Counted from the first letter of the stretch, positions 34,576-43,230 are shown. The stretch: 64,000 bases of DNA from Hymenobacter metallilatus (GCF_003944705.1 NZ_RWIS01000012.1:124001-188000), one strand, 5' to 3'. Notes: a model not told the origin generated them from the sequence alone. A program made the numbers and translations.

Positions 34576-34608
34576 AAAGGTGGGGTAGAATTAACCCTAA
34601 AGGAGTGC

Positions 34609-35376
34609 TTAGGAGCCTGAGGCAGCCCCTTGAGCCTGGGCAAAGCCGCGGGCCAGGTTGGTGAACTCCGAGGGAATGAGTACGACCGTAGTGGTATTGT
34701 TGTCGATGCCAATTTCGGAGAGCATCTGCATACGACGCAGCTCCAGGGCCATCGGGCTGCTTTCCATCTGCTTGGCACCCTGAGTGAGCTTCAACGAAGC
34801 TTCCAATTCAGCTTCCGCCTTGATGATGCGGGCCCGTTTCTCCCGAATGGCCTCGGCCTCCCGGGCCATGGCACGCTGCATGGATTCGGGGATTTCCACG
34901 TCTTTGATTTCCACCATCTCAATTTTCACGCCCCAGGTTTCGGTGGCGGCATCCACCAGCTGCTGCAGGGTAGCGTTGATTTGCTGGCGCTCCTTCAGCA
35001 CCTCATCCAGCTGGTGCTGGCCGATGATGTTGCGCAGCGCCGTAACGGAGAGCTGGTATACGGCCTGGTTGAAGTTGGCCACTTTGATGATGGCATCCTC
35101 AGGGTTCACCACCCGGAACCACAGCACCGCGTTTACCTTAATGGTTACGGAGTCCTTGGTAATGGTTTCCTGCTGCTCCAGGTCCACGGTTTTGGTGCGG
35201 ATGTCCACGGTAGTGCGGCGCTCAATAAACGGGATAATCCAGTACAACCCCGGCCCGCGCCGCCCGGCGTAGCGCCCCAGCCGGAACACAATGGCCCGCT
35301 CATATTCCTGAGCAATGCACAGGCCCATAAACAGTAAAATCAATCCAATACCCAGCAAGACAAATAACGTCGTCAT
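34609..35376 (-). CDS. Slipin/stomatin-family SPFH membrane protein
   Basis: This 255-residue protein has one N-terminal membrane helix (MTTLFVLLGIGLILLFMGLCIA) and an SPFH domain (QEYERAIVFRLGRYAGRRGPGLYWIIPFIERRTTVDIRTKTVDLEQQETITKDSV). A coiled-coil Ala/Glu-rich stretch follows (MAREAEAIREKRARIIKAEAELEASLKL), ending in VVLIPSEFTNLARGF. Slipins scaffold membrane microdomains and are often paired with a NfeD partner; none is seen here. The start is ATG 35376, since the upstream extension to 35448 lacks a proper N-terminus. Confidence 0.9.
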   Translation of the reverse strand: MTTLFVLLGIGLILLFMGLCIAQEYERAIVFRLGRYAGRRGPGLYWIIPFIERRTTVDIRTKTVDLEQQETITKDSVTIKVNAVLWFRVVNPEDAIIKVANFNQAVYQLSVTALRNIIGQHQLDEVLKERQQINATLQQLVDAATETWGVKIEMVEIKDVEIPESMQRAMAREAEAIREKRARIIKAEAELEASLKLTQGAKQMESSPMALELRRMQMLSEIGIDNNTTTVVLIPSEFTNLARGFAQAQGAASGS

Positions 35377-35585
35377 GGAAACAGTGGCCTCAGGCCGCGA
35401 AATGTGATACAGTTGATACTCGGGAGCACACAGGCCGTGCCAATCCAATGGCCAATACTATAGAATGCCCGTGCAATCATTCGCAGGCATTTTTTTAGCG
35501 GGTGCTCAGCCGGCGGCTGTTGCGCCCCCTATCATTTTGGTAGGGTGGGGTGGTCGGAATGGAAGGGGGGGCAGACTTCGCGGCG

Positions 35586-36578
35586 CTACTTCTTACGGGT
35601 AATAGCTTCGGCCACTCGGGTAAGCCCACTGAGCTGATCGGGAGAGTTGCTGCTGATAATTACGTGGGCGCCCAAACGCTGCTTGCTCAAGGCATCTGGC
35701 ACTAGCTGCTCGCGCCAGTACAGCTGCTGCTGGGGGTGGCTGAAATTCATCCAACGAATAGTTTTGCCCAAAAAGCGGCCGTCAGTAAGCATGGCGTCGG
35801 TGGGGGTCAGGCGCTCGTCCCGGTACCTAGGGCTGGGGTGGTTACCCAAGTACACTAGAATGCGGTTTTCGGTAGTCGAAAGCAGGGGCGTAAGCGGCCA
35901 GATGTTGTACACGTAGAAGTCATAGCTGTGGCGGCGGCTTACGTAATAGTTGTTCGGAAGCTGAAAAACCAGCTCGTCGTGAGTTTCCGTGCGGGCCTGC
36001 AGGTTAAGCAGCCGCCGGCCCGGCTGGATGGTGTTGAACACGGCCGTGGCCAGGGCATCGAATTCGGTGCGGCGCTGGAAGCCCGCCGGGTTCACGTAGG
36101 CATCCACCTCAAATACCGTATTGTCGAGGGTACGCACCAGCAGCCGCTGTAGCAGAATGGCCGATTCACTGGTGTCCGGGTGAGCCGCCAGGCTCACTAC
36201 CGCCGTTACCGAATCGGTGGTTCGGATGACACGGGGCATTGAGGTAAACGGTCCAGACTCGAAACGGGCGGCTTCCTCCGTAAAATGACTATCGGCCAGG
36301 CGGAATAGCTCCCGCGCAAAGAACACTACCCGGCTCTTGTCAAAATCAAGAACAATGCGGGTTTCCAGTTGCTCATCGGGCTTGGCCGACATTATATCTA
36401 CCGGTCGGGCCGAGCTGACCGCGCTGGCGGGGAAGTTCAGATAGGCCCGGCCGCCAAGCAACGGTAGTCGGTTGGGCAGGGCGGCTGCAGCAGACTGGGC
36501 TAACCCATCGTAGGCCGCGCAAAACAATGCGGCAGTCAGGCCCCACACAAGCGCCCGCAACGAATGAAACACATACAT
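35586..36578 (-). CDS. Secreted protein of unknown function
   Basis: This 330-residue product has a signal peptide (MYVFHSLRALVWGLTAALFCAAYDGLAQS). The mature part begins AAAALPNRLPLLGGRAYLNFPASAVSSARPVDIMSAKPDEQLETRIVLDF, the pattern of lumenal proteins with two related alpha/beta halves, and contains many beta strands (RIVLDFDKSRVVFFARELFRLAD, ENRILVYLGNHPSPRY). No catalytic motif was recognised. I chose ATG 36578, because the sequence before it is Cys-rich and does not look coding. It stands alone between unrelated genes. Confidence 0.65.
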   Translation of the reverse strand: MYVFHSLRALVWGLTAALFCAAYDGLAQSAAAALPNRLPLLGGRAYLNFPASAVSSARPVDIMSAKPDEQLETRIVLDFDKSRVVFFARELFRLADSHFTEEAARFESGPFTSMPRVIRTTDSVTAVVSLAAHPDTSESAILLQRLLVRTLDNTVFEVDAYVNPAGFQRRTEFDALATAVFNTIQPGRRLLNLQARTETHDELVFQLPNNYYVSRRHSYDFYVYNIWPLTPLLSTTENRILVYLGNHPSPRYRDERLTPTDAMLTDGRFLGKTIRWMNFSHPQQQLYWREQLVPDALSKQRLGAHVIISSNSPDQLSGLTRVAEAITRKK

Positions 36579-37073
36579 ACAAGTAGAATGGCCAGGATGA
36601 GATATTGACGAAATATAGCAATGTCGGCGTGCATTCAGGAGCTTGATCAAGCAACGCGGAGTGTAGCAGTTCCATAAACAAGGCACAGTTGCAACACTTT
36701 GCATCTGCCCGTTGGACAGTGTTAAAATGATACCAACGAGGTGCCGCGCAGGGCAGCGTCCGAACCTGATACAGGCTACAACTCAAAAAGCCTTTCAGAT
36801 AGAAGCAAGCGGTTACGCAGGGCTTACAGTGTGCATACCTAGTGCAGCAGCCGTAAAGTGGTTAAGCACACGTACAACTATCCTGATTATCCGCCTCCCT
36901 TTATTCTTTGCCCTCCACGCATCAGGCGGTGCCGGGTGCCGGGAAGTAAGGCGAACCACCAAAACGACCATGCCGCAATACGCTTGCTCACCCACATGAG
37001 TAGCTTCAGAAATAGAAAAAAGGCCATCCTGCCGCAGTAGGATGGCCTTTTAGAAAAAGATTAAGAAAATGCC
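36579..37073. other. Intergenic region, about 500 bases, mostly empty
   Basis: No credible gene: the short ORFs at 36712-36999 and 36858-37040 overlap each other in several frames and lack known features. The only clear element is the terminator at 37018-37051. The lower GC of 36840-37000 suggests promoter sequence for the minus-strand gene at 35586-36578. Confidence 0.5.
37018..37051 (-). terminator. Rho-independent terminator of the M28 peptidase gene
   Basis: AAAAGGCCATCCT (37018-37030) and AGGATGGCCTTTT (37039-37051) form a perfect 13-bp stem with an 8-base loop. On the minus strand it lies 22 bases after the peptidase stop. A T-rich tail follows on either strand, so it may be bidirectional. 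Confidence 0.88.
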
Positions 37074-38432
37074 TTACCGCACCGGCTTAGGCAGTACCGG
37101 CAAGCTCTCGTGGCCCTCAGCGTCCACGCTTACTACCCCAAAAATGAAGTTGTCCTTACTGTGGGGCAGGTCGGCTTTGGTGTCGGTTACGAAGAATTTC
37201 TGCTGCCACTCGGGGGCGCTGGTTTCGCGCATGAGCACATAATAGCCAGCTGGCTTCTCGCCGGTTTTGGGGGCTTCCCACTTCAATTCAGTACGGTTGG
37301 TAAGGTTGGCCGTGAGCACGCCCACATTCTCGGGGGCAGCCGGGGCCAGGGCCAGGGCGGCCAGAGTAGCCAGGTTTACGCCGGTGTTTTTGCGCAGGTA
37401 GGCAAAGTCCATGAACTTGGCGTAGTCGCCGTATTCCGTCCCGTTTTCGGTGCGCAGGTCCTGGTGCTGGTGGCGGAAATCCTCGTTCATCTCCGAGAAG
37501 CGCACGGCCGTGAAACCCTGCTGATTAAAGGGCGTGTGGTCGCCGCCGCGCAGGAAACGGTCGGGTCGGTATTCCAGTACCACCTCGTGGCCAGGCACGT
37601 ACTGCTTGGTGGCGGTGCGGGCGTAGCGGGCCAACTGCCGGCTGGGCGAGTCGTTTTCACTGCTCAGCGTGCGGCGCACTTTGGCCTCGTCGGGCGTTTC
37701 GGTGGCGGGCACGCCTTCACTGAACACGCGCAGCTGGGTGGTGTTCTTGATTTCCGGGTCGTGGCCCACGGAGTTGCCCATAATGTCGTTGTTGAGCATG
37801 GCTACCAGGTTCCAGCCTTCTTTTTTTGCGCGCTTGGCCAGGTGCGTGGAGCCGTAAAGGCCCTGTTCCTCGCCCTGTACGGCCACGAAGATGATGGTAG
37901 CCGGGAACTGCTGCTTGCTCATCACGCGGGCCAGCTCCAGTACGGCCACCGTGCCCGAGCCGTCGTCGTTGGCCCCCGGCGCGTCGGCAGTGGCGTTCAT
38001 CACGTCGCTCACCCGCGAATCAATATGGCCGCTCACGATGAACACGCGCTTGTCGGTGGGGTCGGTGCCGGGTAGGGTAGCCATAACGTTGGCCATGAGC
38101 ACCGGCCGGTCGATACGGCGGCCGTCGGGCTTGATGGTGAACGTATCCTGCTCCACTTTCAGCCGTCCGCCGCTGGCCTTACTGTACTTTTTGAACTCAC
38201 TTTCCACCCAGTTGCGGGCGGCCCCGATGCCGCGCTTCTTGCTTTTGGTGTCGCTCAGGGTGTGCCGTGTACCGAAGCTCACGAGCTTGTCAATATCCTC
38301 GCGCAGGTTCTGTTCAGAAATCTCCTCCACCATGCGGCTGATGAGCGGATTGGGCGTGGTAGCGGGCTGAGTTTGGGCCAAGGCCGGGGCGGCAAGGCCA
38401 AGAGCGAGCAGCAAAGGGGAAAAACGACGCAT
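37074..38432 (-). CDS. Secreted M28-family zinc aminopeptidase with C-terminal Fn3-like domain
   Basis: The 452-residue enzyme has a signal peptide (MRRFSPLLLALGLAAPALAQ). The M28 di-zinc core is visible: His136 in VSGHIDSR, Asp156 in GANDDGSG, Glu188/189 in VQGEEQGLYGS, Asp216 in LNNDIMGN and a late His in RGGDHTPFNQQG. Residues ~365-452 look like a fibronectin type III fold (TELKWEAPKTGEKPAGYYVLMRET, FIFGVVSVDAEGHES). It releases N-terminal amino acids outside the cytoplasm. It is monocistronic, and a complex repeat cluster sits upstream of its start. Confidence 0.92.
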   Translation of the reverse strand: MRRFSPLLLALGLAAPALAQTQPATTPNPLISRMVEEISEQNLREDIDKLVSFGTRHTLSDTKSKKRGIGAARNWVESEFKKYSKASGGRLKVEQDTFTIKPDGRRIDRPVLMANVMATLPGTDPTDKRVFIVSGHIDSRVSDVMNATADAPGANDDGSGTVAVLELARVMSKQQFPATIIFVAVQGEEQGLYGSTHLAKRAKKEGWNLVAMLNNDIMGNSVGHDPEIKNTTQLRVFSEGVPATETPDEAKVRRTLSSENDSPSRQLARYARTATKQYVPGHEVVLEYRPDRFLRGGDHTPFNQQGFTAVRFSEMNEDFRHQHQDLRTENGTEYGDYAKFMDFAYLRKNTGVNLATLAALALAPAAPENVGVLTANLTNRTELKWEAPKTGEKPAGYYVLMRETSAPEWQQKFFVTDTKADLPHSKDNFIFGVVSVDAEGHESLPVLPKPVR

Positions 38433-38497
38433 AGACGGTGGTTGTGGTATGGATGGCTATAGACGCAGGATTTCCGCCAGTGTTGCGGGGCAAACAG

Positions 38498-38702
38498 AAC
38501 GTCCTTCCGAGCGCAGCCGTGGAATCTCGCGTGCTGACGCTGTGCTGGTAACTGTCATTCCGAGCGGAGCGAGGATTCTCGCTTAGCTGACGTTGCTTCA
38601 TTAGCCCAGGGTTTAAACCCTGGGCTACGGAGCGGTTTTTTTGTTGAATTAGCTTGGCAACGTCAGCACGCGAGATTCCTCAGCTGCGTTCGGAAGGACG
38701 TT
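38498..38702. repeat. Nested inverted repeats with a perfect 24-bp palindrome
   Basis: Outer arms 38498-38539 and 38661-38702 pair over about 42 bases with few mismatches (AACGTCCTTCCGAGCGCAGC on the left). Inside lies a second GTCATTCCGAGCGGAGCGAG unit (38554-38573). Inside that is the perfect palindrome 38603-38626, whose half is AGCCCAGGGTTT. It lies between the M28 gene promoter and the 3' end of the biotin operon. Confidence 0.88.
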
Positions 38703-38710
38703 CTTGTGTT

Positions 38711-40099
38711 TCATACTCTCAACTCCACCACCACGCTGGCCGCGTTGCCGCCGAAGCCGGCCGCATTTACCAGCATCCGTCGAATGGGCTTGTTGGTTGA
38801 AGTCGCCAGGTCGGTGGCAAATGGGGCCGCCGGCCACTGCTGGGTTTCCAGCACCTGACAGGCAAAATCCAGACTTAGCGCAGCCGAAGCTCCCAGCGTG
38901 TGGCCCAACAACCATTTGTTAGAGAGCAGGGGAGGCAACTCCAACCCAAATATGGCCCGCAACGCCGACCGCTCGGCCGCGTCGCCGGCGGGGGTGCCGG
39001 GGCTGTGCAGTACCACCGCGTCGATGTCGGTGGGAGCGAGGCCGGCCTGGGCCAGGGCCTGGCGGATGGCCTGCTGGAAGTGCCGGCCCTCGGGCGAAAG
39101 GCCGGTCTTGCTGCCAATGGCCTCGAACCCGAACCCCACGCCAGCCAGCACCAGCAGGGGCCGAACTTCGGCCGCCACCTGGGCCGCCGAAAGCTGCTCC
39201 AGGGCAAACACTGCCGCGCCCTCACCCAGCACGAACGTAGAAGGCCGCCCCGCCCCCGGCCGACAGGGCCAGTCGGTGGCGGCCAGAGGCGAGTAGATGC
39301 CGATGGCCCGCATCTGAGCCAGGGTAAAATCGGTGAGCGGGGCCTCGGTGCCGCCGGCCAGAAACCGGGTGGCCATGCCGGCTTTCAGCCAAGCCAGCGC
39401 ATTGCCCAGCGCCTGGAACGCGCTGCTGCACGTGCTGGAATGGCTCAGGGCCGCGCCGCCGTGCTGGCCCGCATCAAAAGCCACCCAGCTGGCCACGTTG
39501 CCCAGGGTGGTCAAGGGCGAGGCGGCAGCAGACACCGAGCCTTCGGCTAGGAACTCTTGGTGAAACTGCTCCAGCCGCCCCGTAGCCCCCCGGCTGCTGC
39601 CAATACTCACGGCCAGGTTGGTTGCTGGTTGCTGGTTGTTAGTTATTGGTTGGTGGTTGGTGGCTGTCAGAAGGGAGGTTGGGGGGGTGGCGCCATCGTA
39701 GTTGCTGGCTCCCTCCGAATTCAACATTGCCCCCGAATCATCGGTGGCAGTAGCCGCCTGCTCAATGCTGATAGAGCCATCTTGGCCATTAACTACTGAC
39801 AACTGACAACTATCAACTGACAACTCACCACTAACCGACCACCCGGCCTGGGCGGTGGCCTGGCGGGCGGCCAGCAGGGCCAGGAGCACGGTGCGGTCGA
39901 GCTGGCGGTAACTGGGGTGGCGGCGCAACTCGGCTACGGCGGTTTCGGCGGCCGGCGGCAGAGCGGCTACGGGCACGCCGCTGGGGTGGTGGGTGAAGGG
40001 AGAAACGGCGGCTTCGGCCGAAGCCGGCAGCACCCGGCCCAGCGCCGACACCCGGCCCCGGCCCCGGATAACCACCAGCGAATCGGAGGGGTTAGTCAT
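38711..40099 (-). CDS. Beta-ketoacyl synthase in the biotin operon, with in-frame repeat insertion
   Basis: The 462-residue thiolase-fold condensing enzyme keeps the Cys-His-His triad: Cys224 in HSSTCSSAFQALG, His365 in VVLHSPGTPAGDAAE and His400 in KWLLGHTLGASAAL. It should condense an acyl thioester with malonyl-ACP. The ATG overlaps the bioA stop by 8 bases (ATGACTAA), so translation is coupled to bioA, which implies a role in making the pimeloyl chain or a link to fatty acid synthesis. Residues ~91-161 are a low-complexity insertion (SVDSCQLSVVNGQD ... TNHQPITNNQQPATN) encoded by a palindromic repeat. It lies between two conserved segments, and the rest has normal KAS I/II length. Confidence 0.82.
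   Translation of the reverse strand: MTNPSDSLVVIRGRGRVSALGRVLPASAEAAVSPFTHHPSGVPVAALPPAAETAVAELRRHPSYRQLDRTVLLALLAARQATAQAGWSVSGELSVDSCQLSVVNGQDGSISIEQAATATDDSGAMLNSEGASNYDGATPPTSLLTATNHQPITNNQQPATNLAVSIGSSRGATGRLEQFHQEFLAEGSVSAAASPLTTLGNVASWVAFDAGQHGGAALSHSSTCSSAFQALGNALAWLKAGMATRFLAGGTEAPLTDFTLAQMRAIGIYSPLAATDWPCRPGAGRPSTFVLGEGAAVFALEQLSAAQVAAEVRPLLVLAGVGFGFEAIGSKTGLSPEGRHFQQAIRQALAQAGLAPTDIDAVVLHSPGTPAGDAAERSALRAIFGLELPPLLSNKWLLGHTLGASAALSLDFACQVLETQQWPAAPFATDLATSTNKPIRRMLVNAAGFGGNAASVVVELRV
39617..39829. repeat. Palindromic repeat inserted in frame inside the ketoacyl synthase gene
   Basis: On the plus strand the left side is GTTGGTTGCTGGTTGCTGGT and the right side is GACAACTGACAACTATCAAC, so both ends read as short TTG-rich or CAA-rich units in mirror orientation. 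The length of about 213 bases (71 codons) keeps the frame open. The same style of repeat is intergenic at 13300-13362 and 16095-16165. Confidence 0.72.
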
Positions 40100-41414
40100 G
40101 CAGAATTTCGGGCAGGTTGGGAGCGGGGGTGAAGTCAAGCACCAGCTCGCGCATGCGGCGTAGCACGGCGTAGAGTAAGTCTAGCTCCTCGTTGGTAGTG
40201 CAATAGGGTGGCAGCAGGTACACCACGTTGCCCAGAGGGCGCAGCACCACGTGGTGGTCGAGGGCGAGCTGGTAGAAGGCGTCGCGCAGGCGGCTGAAGT
40301 AGCTGGTACCCTCGCCGGGGTCGTACTCCACGGCCAAAATAGTGCCCCGGTGCCGCACCGCCCGCACCCCCGGCTTACCTGCAAGCTCCTGCCGGAACAC
40401 AGTGTGGGCCGCCTCGATGCGCCGACGCTGCTGGGTGCACTCGTCGGCCCGCGTCAGTTCCAGACTAGCTAGCGCAGCGGCACAGGCCACGGGGTTGGCC
40501 GTGTAGGAATGGCCGTGAAACAGGGCCCGCATCTTGTCGTGACTGAGGAAGGCCTCGTAGATGGGCGCGGCGCAGGTGGTCAGGCCCATAGCCAATGTGC
40601 CGCCGGTAAGGCCCTTGGAAAAGCACATGATATCAGGCTGCTCCGTGAGCAGCTCGGAGGCAAACAGTGGCCCGGTGCGGCCGAAGCCGGTCATCACCTC
40701 ATCCGAAATGCACAGCACGCCGGCCTGGTGGCAGCGGCGCAGTAGTTCACTGAGTACTTCGGGCTCGTACATCACCATACCGGCCGTGCCCAGCACCAAC
40801 GGCTCGAAAATGAAGCCGGCCACGTCGGGGCGGAGCAGCAGCGTATCGAGCTGGGCCAGGGTTTCGGCCTCGTGGCCCGGCACCGGCACGTCCAGAAATT
40901 CTACGTCGAACAGCAGGGGCCAGAACGGTTCGGTAAAAGCTCCGCGGGCACTCACGGCCATAGCCCCGAACGTGTCGCCGTGGTAGGAGTTCTGGAAGCA
41001 GATAAACGTGCGGCGCTCCGGCTGGCCCTGGTTGTGAAAGTATTGCAGCACCATTTTCAGGGCCACTTCCACGGCCGTCGAGCCGTTGTCGGAGTAGAAC
41101 ACGCGGGCCTGATTGGCGGGCAGCAAGGTCAGCAGCTGCTCGGCCAGCTCCACGGCGGCGGGGTGGGTGAAGCCGGCAAACAGCACGTGCTCCAGAGTGC
41201 GCAGCTGCTCGCTCACGCGCTCCGCAATGTGCGGATGGCCGTGGCCGTGCAGGTTCACCCACCACGAGGAAATGGCGTCGAGGTAGCGGGTGCCGTCTTC
41301 GGCCACCAGCCAGCTGCCTTCGCCCCGGATGATGGGAATGGGCAGCGGGGCGGTCTGCATTTGGGTGTAGGGGTGCCACAATACGGCGTGGTCCCGTTCG
41401 GACAGGGTAGGCAT
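40092..41414 (-). CDS. bioA: Adenosylmethionine-8-amino-7-oxononanoate aminotransferase
   Basis: The 440-residue class III PLP aminotransferase converts 8-amino-7-oxononanoate to 7,8-diaminopelargonate using S-adenosylmethionine as amino donor. Start HAVLWHPYTQMQ, SSWWVNLHGHGHPHI, YSDNGSTAVEVALKM, SDEVMTGFGRTG and the PLP Lys267 in CFSKGLTGG are diagnostic. It sits within the minus-strand biotin operon, 117 bases after the bioD stop (read along the minus strand), and overlaps the next gene by 8 bases. Confidence 0.96.
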   Translation of the reverse strand: MPTLSERDHAVLWHPYTQMQTAPLPIPIIRGEGSWLVAEDGTRYLDAISSWWVNLHGHGHPHIAERVSEQLRTLEHVLFAGFTHPAAVELAEQLLTLLPANQARVFYSDNGSTAVEVALKMVLQYFHNQGQPERRTFICFQNSYHGDTFGAMAVSARGAFTEPFWPLLFDVEFLDVPVPGHEAETLAQLDTLLLRPDVAGFIFEPLVLGTAGMVMYEPEVLSELLRRCHQAGVLCISDEVMTGFGRTGPLFASELLTEQPDIMCFSKGLTGGTLAMGLTTCAAPIYEAFLSHDKMRALFHGHSYTANPVACAAALASLELTRADECTQQRRRIEAAHTVFRQELAGKPGVRAVRHRGTILAVEYDPGEGTSYFSRLRDAFYQLALDHHVVLRPLGNVVYLLPPYCTTNEELDLLYAVLRRMRELVLDFTPAPNLPEILHD

Positions 41415-41433
41415 GGGGCAAAGGTAGGGAGAG

Positions 41434-41533
41434 AGTTTCTCGCAGAGGTCCGCAGAGGGATGCGCGGAGGATAGCAGAGGAACGACCTCCCTTTACCTCT
41501 GCGCATCCCTCTGCGGACCTCTGCGAGAAAACT
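41434..41533. repeat. 32-33-bp inverted repeat between bioD and bioA
   Basis: Arms 41434-41465 and 41501-41533 (AGTTTCTCGCAGAGGTCCGC and its complement) are nearly perfect over a 35-base loop. The right arm overlaps the bioD stop codon (41532-41534). This repeat family differs from the other three in the operon. Confidence 0.9.
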
Positions 41534-42155
41534 ACCTGCGCCCAAACCACGCCCGAAACTCCGCCGCGTAGCGGCTCACCACGGCGGGGGTTATTTCCGG
41601 CTCCAGCCGCACGCGGGGCATAACCGGTACACCGGTGTGCTCGGCAATGAAGCTTTCGGTGGCGGGCGTTGGCTCGCCGTTGAACACGAGGCCGCGCACC
41701 CGCAAGCCGCGGGCCTTCAGGGCTTCCAGCGTGAGCAAGGTGTGGTTGATACTGCCCAGGTAATTGCGCGACACCACCACCACGTCCAGGTTCAGCTGCT
41801 GAATTAAATCCACGATAAGGAAGCCGGGGGCCAGCGGCACCAGCAGGCCGCCCGCGCCTTCTACCAGCAGATGGTTGGTAGTTTCGGGCAGCTGGAAATC
41901 CTTGGGACGCAGCGCAATGCCCTCGGCGGCGGCGGCAGCGTGGGGCGAGGCCGGCAGCTGCAACCGATGCCGCTCGGGCCAGAAGCGGCTGACGGGATTC
42001 TGCACCAGCTTGCGCACGGTGGCCGCGTCGGTGGTGGGGGTAAGGCCGGCCTGCACGGGCTTCCAGTAATCGGCCTGCAAAGCTTCGGTGAGAATGGCCG
42101 AGACGAAGGTTTTGCCTACGTCGGTGCCGATGCCGCTGATAAAAAGTCGTTCCAA
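41532..42155 (-). CDS. bioD: Dethiobiotin synthetase
   Basis: The 207-residue ATP-dependent carboxylase closes the ureido ring of dethiobiotin. The P-loop is GIGTDVGKT (residues 8-16). The KPVQAGL motif, LLVEGAGGLLVPLAPGFLIVDL and VSRNYLGSINHTLLTLEAL are characteristic. The length is typical. It lies between a methyltransferase gene and bioA in the operon, and inverted repeats occupy both flanking gaps. Confidence 0.95.
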   Translation of the reverse strand: MERLFISGIGTDVGKTFVSAILTEALQADYWKPVQAGLTPTTDAATVRKLVQNPVSRFWPERHRLQLPASPHAAAAAEGIALRPKDFQLPETTNHLLVEGAGGLLVPLAPGFLIVDLIQQLNLDVVVVSRNYLGSINHTLLTLEALKARGLRVRGLVFNGEPTPATESFIAEHTGVPVMPRVRLEPEITPAVVSRYAAEFRAWFGRR

Positions 42156-42187
42156 AGGAGGGAGAATAGATGAAGTTTACTGAGTTA

Positions 42188-42263
42188 TCATTCCGAGCAG
42201 CGCGATGAATCTGAGTTGATCCTCCAACAATTTAATCCAGCTTCCTCGCGCTGCTCGGAATGA
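42188..42263. repeat. 17-bp perfect inverted repeat between the methyltransferase gene and bioD
   Basis: Arms 42188-42204 (TCATTCCGAGCAGCGCG) and 42247-42263 are exact reverse complements, with a 42-base loop. Confidence 0.9.
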
Positions 42264-42272
42264 CACAACCAC

Positions 42273-43064
42273 CTAAGCCGACGGCTTGCGGCAGCGCAGG
42301 TGCAGAAAATACGGTACCACCCGGGCTTTGCGCAGAAACGGATGCTGCGTCATCTGCTCCTCGGTGGGGCAGGGCTCCTGCATGGCTTCCAGCTGAAAAC
42401 CGGCCGCTACAATGGCGTTTACCCATTGGCTCATTATCAGGTTGAATACCGGCACCCGAAACGGCGCGTGACGGGCCTGCTCTTGGGCTGGGGCGGCGTG
42501 AAATATCCACTCCTCGGGCTGGCCGTGCTGGTACTCAAAATAGCCGCCCACCTCCACCGCGTAGGGCTGGCCCTGGGCGTCGCGCAGGTTGCGGCGGTGG
42601 GGCGTGGTGAAGCAGGGGTGGCTGATGGAAAATTGTAGAAACCCGCCCGGTTTTAGCACCCGGAACGCCTCCCGCAGGGCCAGAGGCGGATCGGGCACGT
42701 CCATCAGGCACATAAAGGAAACGGCAAAGTCGAACGATGCGTCGGCAAACGGCAGCGCGGCGGCACTACCCACCAAATAGCGGATACCCAGCGGCTCGGT
42801 GGCCTCGGCCTGTTGCGCCGCCTCCACAAAGGCGGGGGCAATATCCAGGGCCGTGACGTGGGCGCCCTGCCGGGCCAGCAGGCGCGTGTTGTAACCTTCG
42901 CCGCAGCCGATGTCGAGGCCCGCTAGGCCGGCCACCGGGGGAAGCCAGGCGAAGAAGGCGGGCGTGTTCAGGTAGTTGCGGTACACGTCGTAGCCGGCGC
43001 GGGCCAGGGTGGTCCAGGCCGGGGCGTTACGGTTCCAGTATTCACCAACTTCCTGGTCGTTCAT
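42273..43064 (-). CDS. SAM-dependent methyltransferase in the biotin operon
   Basis: The 263-residue class I methyltransferase has the SAM motif GLDIGCGEGYNTRLLARQG, acidic ALDIAP, and SFDFAVSFMCLMDVPDPPLALREAFRVLKPGGFLQFSISHPCF. This is the ubiE/BioC-like superfamily, but it lacks the N-terminal signature of classical BioC and has an extra C-terminal region (residues ~170-263). Its place between bioF and bioD suggests it could methylate malonyl-ACP to start pimelate synthesis; this is inference. It could also be an unrelated methyltransferase carried in the operon. Confidence 0.75.
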   Translation of the reverse strand: MNDQEVGEYWNRNAPAWTTLARAGYDVYRNYLNTPAFFAWLPPVAGLAGLDIGCGEGYNTRLLARQGAHVTALDIAPAFVEAAQQAEATEPLGIRYLVGSAAALPFADASFDFAVSFMCLMDVPDPPLALREAFRVLKPGGFLQFSISHPCFTTPHRRNLRDAQGQPYAVEVGGYFEYQHGQPEEWIFHAAPAQEQARHAPFRVPVFNLIMSQWVNAIVAAGFQLEAMQEPCPTEEQMTQHPFLRKARVVPYFLHLRCRKPSA

Positions 43065-43120
43065 GGGTGGGGTGGTTGGGGGTGAAAGGATTGGTGGCTG
43101 TGACGTGTATGTCGTTGTTG

Positions 43121-43230
43121 AACGTCATGCTGAGCGCAGTCGCAGCATCTCTACCTCTAGCTAAATCCTGACGGGCAAACGAAGCGGTAGAGATGCTCCG
43201 ACTGCGGCTGCGCCTTCGCTCAGCATGACG
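43121..43230. repeat. Inverted repeat between bioF and the methyltransferase gene
   Basis: Left 43121-43155 (AACGTCATGCTGAGCGCAGT...) pairs with right 43186-43230. The right arm carries a 10-base extra segment (GGCTGCGCCTTC region). The arm closely resembles the one at 11501-11596 near uxaA. Confidence 0.88.

Noticed and set aside
36712..36999. Small ORFs in the 500-base gap
   Set aside because: They overlap in several frames, are rich in rare residues, and have no neighbours or signals to support them.
39617..39829. Frameshift, intron or insertion sequence in the ketoacyl synthase
   Set aside because: The segment stays in frame without stops, has no transposase, and is a palindromic low-complexity repeat, so an in-frame insertion explains it better.
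42273..43064. Naming the methyltransferase bioC
   Set aside because: The SAM motifs fit the superfamily, but the N-terminal pattern and C-terminal extension do not match classical BioC, so I left the symbol empty.
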